Source: Aureimonas glaciei
Lineage (GTDB): Bacteria; Pseudomonadota; Alphaproteobacteria; Rhizobiales; Rhizobiaceae
Assembly (NCBI RefSeq): GCF_014643375.1
Contig: NZ_BMJJ01000003.1
Location: forward strand, 1 to 64,000
DNA length: 64,000 bases
Reading direction: 5' to 3'
Positions 60,586 through 64,000 of this stretch are shown here, in pieces; the stretch's first letter is position 1; every line of letters begins with the position of its first letter. Below the pieces are notes generated by a model. That model was given only the letters and a program-made list of their open reading frames with translations, searched no databases and was not told the DNA's origin. Position numbers and translations under genes: made by a program.

Positions 60586-61215
60586 ATGATCACGCTGTAC
60601 CATGCCGCGCAGTCCCGCTCCTCCCGCATCGTCTGGCTGCTGGAGGAACTGGCCGTCCCTTACGAGATCGTCCCGGTGTCGATCTTCCGGCCGATGACCG
60701 GTCTCGGCGTGCCGGACGCCATCAATCCCCATCCCGACAAGCAGGTGCCGGCGATCGTCCACGACGGCGCGCTGGTGGCGGAGTCCGTCGCCATCATCCT
60801 CTACCTGACCGACGCGTTGCCGCAGGCGCAGCTCGGGCCGCGCGCCGGCGACCCCCGCCGCGGCAGCTACCTGACGTGGCTCGCCTGGTACGCCGCGGCG
60901 ATGGAGCCCGCGATCTTTGCCGCCATGGGAGGAGAGCTCGAAGCCGCGCCGATGAAGCGACGCAGCCATGAGGCGGTGACGCGGCGGCTGCTCCGGGCGC
61001 TGGAACAGGGCCCCTACCTCATGGGCGACGCCTTCAGCGGAGCTGACATCCTCGTCGGCAGCGCGCTTTCGTTCGCACGGGGTGCTTTCCCCGAGAGCGC
61101 TGTCCTCGACGACTATGCCGCGCGCTGCAAGGCGCGTCCGGCGGCCGTGCGCGCGGCCGCACGGGACGACGCTGCGGGGGTGCAGGTGCCGGCGCGAGAA
61201 GCGACGATTGCATAA
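60586..61215 (+). CDS. Glutathione S-transferase family protein
   Basis: The product has 209 residues. The N-terminal thioredoxin-like domain has HAAQSRSSRIVWLLEEL, KQVPAIVHDG and ESVAIILYL (Ser-Arg region at the active site). The C-terminal helical domain has PYLMGDAFSGADILVGSAL. It conjugates or reduces substrates with glutathione in the cytoplasm. It is divergent from the WYL regulator and probably controlled by it. The ATG at 60586 has GGAGA upstream. Confidence 0.9.
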   Translation: MITLYHAAQSRSSRIVWLLEELAVPYEIVPVSIFRPMTGLGVPDAINPHPDKQVPAIVHDGALVAESVAIILYLTDALPQAQLGPRAGDPRRGSYLTWLAWYAAAMEPAIFAAMGGELEAAPMKRRSHEAVTRRLLRALEQGPYLMGDAFSGADILVGSALSFARGAFPESAVLDDYAARCKARPAAVRAAARDDAAGVQVPAREATIA

Positions 61216-61216
61216 T

Positions 61217-61258
61217 AGGAAAATAGTCCTTGACAGCGTGACGGTGGGCGCGTAGTCT
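61217..61258 (+). promoter_or_regulatory. GTA cluster promoter with AGGAAANNNNTCCT motif (copy 3)
   Basis: AGGAAAATAGTCCT (61217-61230) abuts TTGACA (61230-61235), and after 17 bp TAGTCT (61253-61258). The -35 overlaps the last base of the motif, which is the usual position for an activator contacting RNA polymerase. It is the only promoter-like sequence in the 114 bp between the GST gene and the first GTA gene. Confidence 0.6.
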
Positions 61259-61329
61259 CCAGCTACAGTCGGAAAAGTGCGGGCGGCGGGAGAGATCCCT
61301 TCGCCTTTTTTCTTGGTCGGAGAGGTTTC

Positions 61330-61731
61330 ATGGCAGAGGCAGACCGGGAGGAGGCGCCGTTATCGGCGCGGCTGCTGGTGCTGCTGACGCGCGAGCTCGC
61401 GGCGCTGGAGCGGGTCTGTGAGGAAAATAGTCCTGAAGACGTTCCCGGGGACAAACGAGAGGCGGGGGCGAAGGGACGGGTCGAGGCGGTGGCGCTGGTG
61501 ACGCGCACGCTGGAAAAGCTCCTGGAACTGAAGCGGCTGGAGGCGCTGTCGGCGCGCGGCGACACGGACGAGGATGCCGAGGCGGCGCGGCTCGCGGCGG
61601 AGATGCTGCGGCGGCTGCGGGCGCTGGATGCAAGGCGCCGCGGCGGGGCGGTGCTGTTCGAGGCGGACGGGCGGTTTCGCGAGGCCGGCGCGGTCGATGG
61701 CGCGCCGCTGGCGGCCCCGGGAGGCGCATGA
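61330..61731 (+). CDS. First GTA gene, small terminase-like protein
   Basis: This 133-residue helical, acidic protein (RLLVLLTRELAALERVCEEN, then RLAAEMLRRLRALDARRRGG) lies immediately before the large terminase and overlaps its start by 4 bp. The position and composition match gene 1 of Rhodobacter-type GTA clusters, a terminase small-subunit-like protein. Sequence similarity is weak and the assignment rests mainly on synteny. The GTA motif recurs inside this gene at 61421. Confidence 0.65.
   Translation: MAEADREEAPLSARLLVLLTRELAALERVCEENSPEDVPGDKREAGAKGRVEAVALVTRTLEKLLELKRLEALSARGDTDEDAEAARLAAEMLRRLRALDARRRGGAVLFEADGRFREAGAVDGAPLAAPGGA
61421..61434. promoter_or_regulatory. AGGAAANNNNTCCT motif, copy 4, inside first GTA gene
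   Basis: AGGAAAATAGTCCT is identical to 61217-61230 and lies 204 bp downstream, within coding sequence. An AT-rich exact 14-bp repeat in GC-rich DNA suggests a second regulator site. Confidence 0.5.
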
Positions 61732-63323
61732 AGCGGCGGCGGCGGTTCTGGCCGGCGACGACGCTTCGTCCGGAGGTTTTGGCGGCCCGGCCCGCGGAGT
61801 CGGGGATCTCCCAGGCGGGAATTATCCAGTCGGGAATGGTGCCGCCGGGTCTTACCCAGCCGGGGATCGTCCAGCCGGGAGTCGTCCCGCCGGACATCGA
61901 CGAGGCGGAATTCTGGGAGCTGGCCGGGAAGGAAGTTGAAAGCGCCCGCGCTTCGGTGCTGGGGCGGGCGATGCCGGGCTGGGCGCTGGTGGCGCGGCCT
62001 TCGCAGCTGCCGCCGCCCGGCGACTGGCGGCAATGGCTGATCCTCGGCGGGCGCGGCTCGGGCAAGACGCGGGCCGGGGCGGAATGGGTGCGGGCGATGG
62101 TCGAGGGCGTTTTTCCCGCCGCCACGCGCGTGCACGGCCGCATCGCGCTGGTGGCGGAAACGCTCGCCGATGCGCGCGAGGTGATGGTCGAGGGCGAAAG
62201 CGGGCTCCGGGCGAATGTCGCGGGGCCGCGGCCGGTCTACGAGGCGACGCGGCGGCGGCTGGTGTTCGGCAATGGCGCCGTGGCGCAGATCTTTTCGTCG
62301 GAAGACCCGGAATCGCTGCGGGGCTATCAGTTCGATGCCGCCTGGGGCGACGAGCTGGCGAAATGGAAGCATGCCGACGCCTGTTTCGACAATCTGCAGC
62401 TGGGGCTGCGGCTGGGGGAACGGCCGCGGGCGCTGTTCACGACGACGCCGCGGCCGGTGCCGTTGTTGCAGCGGATGCTGGCGGAGGCGGGCGGGATCGC
62501 GGGTGCGGGGGCCGCGGCGGCGGAGGCCAGCGGCGGCGGGTTTTTGGGCGGTGAGCCCCTCTCTGGCCTGCCGGCCATCTCCCCCCCGAGGGGGGAGAAA
62601 GGCTTGCCGTCTGGGTCTGGTGGGACGGTGGTGACGCATATGCGCACCGACGAGAATGCGGACAATCTCGGGGCGGGATTCGTCGAGGCGATGGCGGCGC
62701 GCTATGGCGGGTCGCGGCTGGGGCGGCAGGAGCTTTTCGGCGAGATGATCGCCGACCGCGAGGACGCGCTGTTCGACCGCGCCGGGATCGACCGGATGCG
62801 GGTGCGCGCGGCGCCGGCGCTGCGGCGCATCGTCGTGGCGGTGGATCCGCCGGCGACGGCGACGAAACGGTCGGACGCCTGCGGCATCGTCGCGGCGGGG
62901 ATTTCGGCGGACGGGACGATCTACGTGCTGGCCGATCACAGCCGGCAGGGGCTGAAGCCGCACGAATGGGCGCGGGCGGCGGTCGGCCTCTACACGCTTC
63001 TGGAGGCCGACCGCATCGTCGCCGAGGTCAACCAGGGCGGCGACATGGTCGAGGCGGTGATCCGCACCGTGGCGCCGTCCGCGCCGGTGCGCGCCGTGAG
63101 GGCCAGCCGCGGCAAGTGGGTGCGGGCCGAGCCGGTGGCGGCGCTCTACGAACAGGGCCGGGTCCGCCATGCCGGCAGCTTTCCCGCGCTGGAGGACGAG
63201 ATGGCCGATTTCGGCCCGGATGGTCTTTCATCCGGCCGCTCGCCCGACCGGCTCGACGCGCTGGTCTGGGCCGTGACGGCGCTCGCGGGACCGTCGGCCG
63301 AGCCGCGGGTGCGGGGGCTGTAA
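61728..63323 (+). CDS. GTA large terminase / DNA-packaging ATPase
   Basis: The product has 531 residues. Walker A GGRGSGKTRAGAEW is at about 105-118, Walker B FDAAWGDELAKWKH follows, and then the C-terminal RNase H-like nuclease with VVAVDPPATATKRSDACGI, AEVNQGGDMV and RLDALVWAVTAL. This is the headful-type terminase of Rhodobacter-like GTA gene 2. Two oddities are visible: six pentapeptide repeats at residues 26-55, and a foreign segment at about 275-300 encoded by a palindromic repeat between ATPase and nuclease domains. Both keep the frame open, so the protein may still work. Confidence 0.88.
   Translation: MKRRRRFWPATTLRPEVLAARPAESGISQAGIIQSGMVPPGLTQPGIVQPGVVPPDIDEAEFWELAGKEVESARASVLGRAMPGWALVARPSQLPPPGDWRQWLILGGRGSGKTRAGAEWVRAMVEGVFPAATRVHGRIALVAETLADAREVMVEGESGLRANVAGPRPVYEATRRRLVFGNGAVAQIFSSEDPESLRGYQFDAAWGDELAKWKHADACFDNLQLGLRLGERPRALFTTTPRPVPLLQRMLAEAGGIAGAGAAAAEASGGGFLGGEPLSGLPAISPPRGEKGLPSGSGGTVVTHMRTDENADNLGAGFVEAMAARYGGSRLGRQELFGEMIADREDALFDRAGIDRMRVRAAPALRRIVVAVDPPATATKRSDACGIVAAGISADGTIYVLADHSRQGLKPHEWARAAVGLYTLLEADRIVAEVNQGGDMVEAVIRTVAPSAPVRAVRASRGKWVRAEPVAALYEQGRVRHAGSFPALEDEMADFGPDGLSSGRSPDRLDALVWAVTALAGPSAEPRVRGL
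61803..61892. repeat. 15-bp tandem repeat coding pentapeptides in GTA terminase
   Basis: Six 15-bp units encode GISQA, GIIQS, GMVPP, GLTQP, GIVQP and GVVPP. The array lies ahead of the conserved terminase domain and is likely to vary in copy number. Confidence 0.8.
62550..62628. repeat. Family B palindromic repeat inserted in-frame in GTA terminase
   Basis: The DNA has the CCCCTCTCTGGCCTGCCGGC lead and the core TCTCCCCC/GGGGGAGA (62578-62598) of family B, as at 36232. It encodes EPLSGLPAISPPRGEKGL, which has no counterpart in GTA terminases as I know them. Confidence 0.75.
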
Positions 63324-63353
63324 GCCGCTCCAGGGAGCGGGAGGCCGCCGCTG

Positions 63354-63479
63354 CTTCTTCTCCCCTCCGGGGAGAAGTGGCCGGCAGGCCGATGAGGGGC
63401 GCCGAAGGCGGCGGCTCATCGCAACGGGCGCTCCCCCTCATCCCGCTGCCGCGACCTTCTCCCCGGAGGGGAGAAGAAG
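63354..63479. repeat. Family B palindromic repeats between GTA terminase and portal
   Basis: Inverted copies with cores CTCCCCTCCGGGGAGAAG (63359-63376) and TTCTCCCCGGAGGGGAGAAG (63458-63477) fill most of the 233-bp gap 63324-63556. GTA genes are normally packed tightly, so this is a recent insertion. Confidence 0.85.
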
Positions 63480-63556
63480 CAGCGTGTGCGCTGTGGTCGT
63501 CCTTGGGCCGCGCCAGGCGCCGTCGTCATCGCCCTAGAGACATCACGGAGACACCC

Positions 63557-64000
63557 ATGGGACTGCGAAGCTTTCTCGCGGCGCGGCTGACGCCTGTGCC
63601 CACGGCGCCGGCGGAGGTGAAGAGCGTGCCGGCGGCGGGGACGCTGGTGTTCACCGGGGCGGTGCCGGATGTCGAGGGCGAGCGGCCGTACCGGGCGCTG
63701 GCGCAAGCGGGGTTCATGCACAATCCGGTGGTCTATCGCTCGGTGCGGCTGATCGCGGAGAACGCCGCGGCGATCCCGCTGCTGCTTTATGACGGCCCGC
63801 GCGAGGTCGAGACGCATCCGCTGCTGCAGCTCCTGCGCCGGCCGAATGGCGGGCAGGACGGGGCAGGGCTCGTCGAGGCGCTCTGCGGCCATCTCCTCCT
63901 GGCGGGCGACGCGTTTCTCGAACTCGTCGCGGTGGACGGCGTGCCGCGCGCGCTGTTTGCACTCCGGCCCGACCGGATGCGGGTGATCGAGGGGCGGGAC
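63557..64000 (+). CDS. GTA portal protein, cut by window end
   Basis: The first 148 residues of an HK97-type portal are visible. They include FMHNPVVYRSVRLIAENAAA, IPLLLYDGPREVETHPLLQL, LRRPNGGQDG and LCGHLLLAGDAFLELV, the typical N-terminal half that contributes to the portal wing. Gene order terminase-portal matches Rhodobacter-type GTA genes 2 and 3. The start is the ATG at 63557 after a weak ribosome site. The frame is open to the last base. Confidence 0.85.
   Translation, partial: MGLRSFLAARLTPVPTAPAEVKSVPAAGTLVFTGAVPDVEGERPYRALAQAGFMHNPVVYRSVRLIAENAAAIPLLLYDGPREVETHPLLQLLRRPNGGQDGAGLVEALCGHLLLAGDAFLELVAVDGVPRALFALRPDRMRVIEGRD

Noticed and set aside
61263-63170. A 635-codon antisense frame across the GTA terminase
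   Set aside because: Low-complexity Pro/Arg sequence without domains. The sense strand encodes a clear terminase.

Overview
The window is a piece of a GC-rich alphaproteobacterial chromosome. The best match is the Hyphomicrobiales (Aurantimonadaceae-like), judged from a DivJ/PdhS-type histidine kinase, the DUF2336, DUF1491, DUF5330 and DUF6456 families, a DUF1254/DUF1214 pair, a gene transfer agent (GTA) cluster and several palindromic repeat families typical of this order. This is inferred from gene content only.

Region 1 (1-3786) is accessory DNA: the end of an unknown gene, an XRE-type regulator, and a restriction-modification locus in which a cytosine-5 DNA methyltransferase converges on a NotI-family endonuclease that keeps the ExQ active site and four cysteines. 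A small helix-turn-helix-like protein lies upstream of the nuclease.

Region 2 (3787-16368) is a compact integrated element bounded by a 49-bp direct repeat of the 3' part of a tRNA-Met(CAT) gene, which is intact on the right. It encodes a primase-helicase, small and large terminase, portal, fused prohead protease/capsid protein, gpW-like protein, DUF2190 decoration protein and a tyrosine integrase, but no tail or lysis gene. This matches a capsid-forming phage satellite (cf-PICI type). An AT-rich caspase-like gene sits between terminase and portal, where a defence cargo would be expected.

Region 3 (16398-60585) is ordinary chromosome: D,D-carboxypeptidase, RND efflux operon with divergent TetR regulator, DUF1993, TPP enzyme, GGDEF-EAL protein, alpha-2-macroglobulin with PBP1C, polyamine deacetylase family protein, a Liv ABC operon, a DnaA-like/DUF6456 pair resembling the GTA activators GafY/GafZ, SufE, sensor kinase, PBP1A and others. 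Intergenic regions carry at least four families of palindromic repeats.

Region 4 (60586-64000) has a glutathione S-transferase divergent from a WYL regulator across a 26-bp palindrome, then the start of a GTA-type head cluster: a small first gene, large terminase and portal (cut by the window end). The terminase carries a pentapeptide repeat and an in-frame palindromic repeat. A 14-bp motif AGGAAANNNNTCCT occurs twice upstream of the GafY/GafZ-like pair and twice at the start of the GTA cluster, and links the two loci as a possible regulon.
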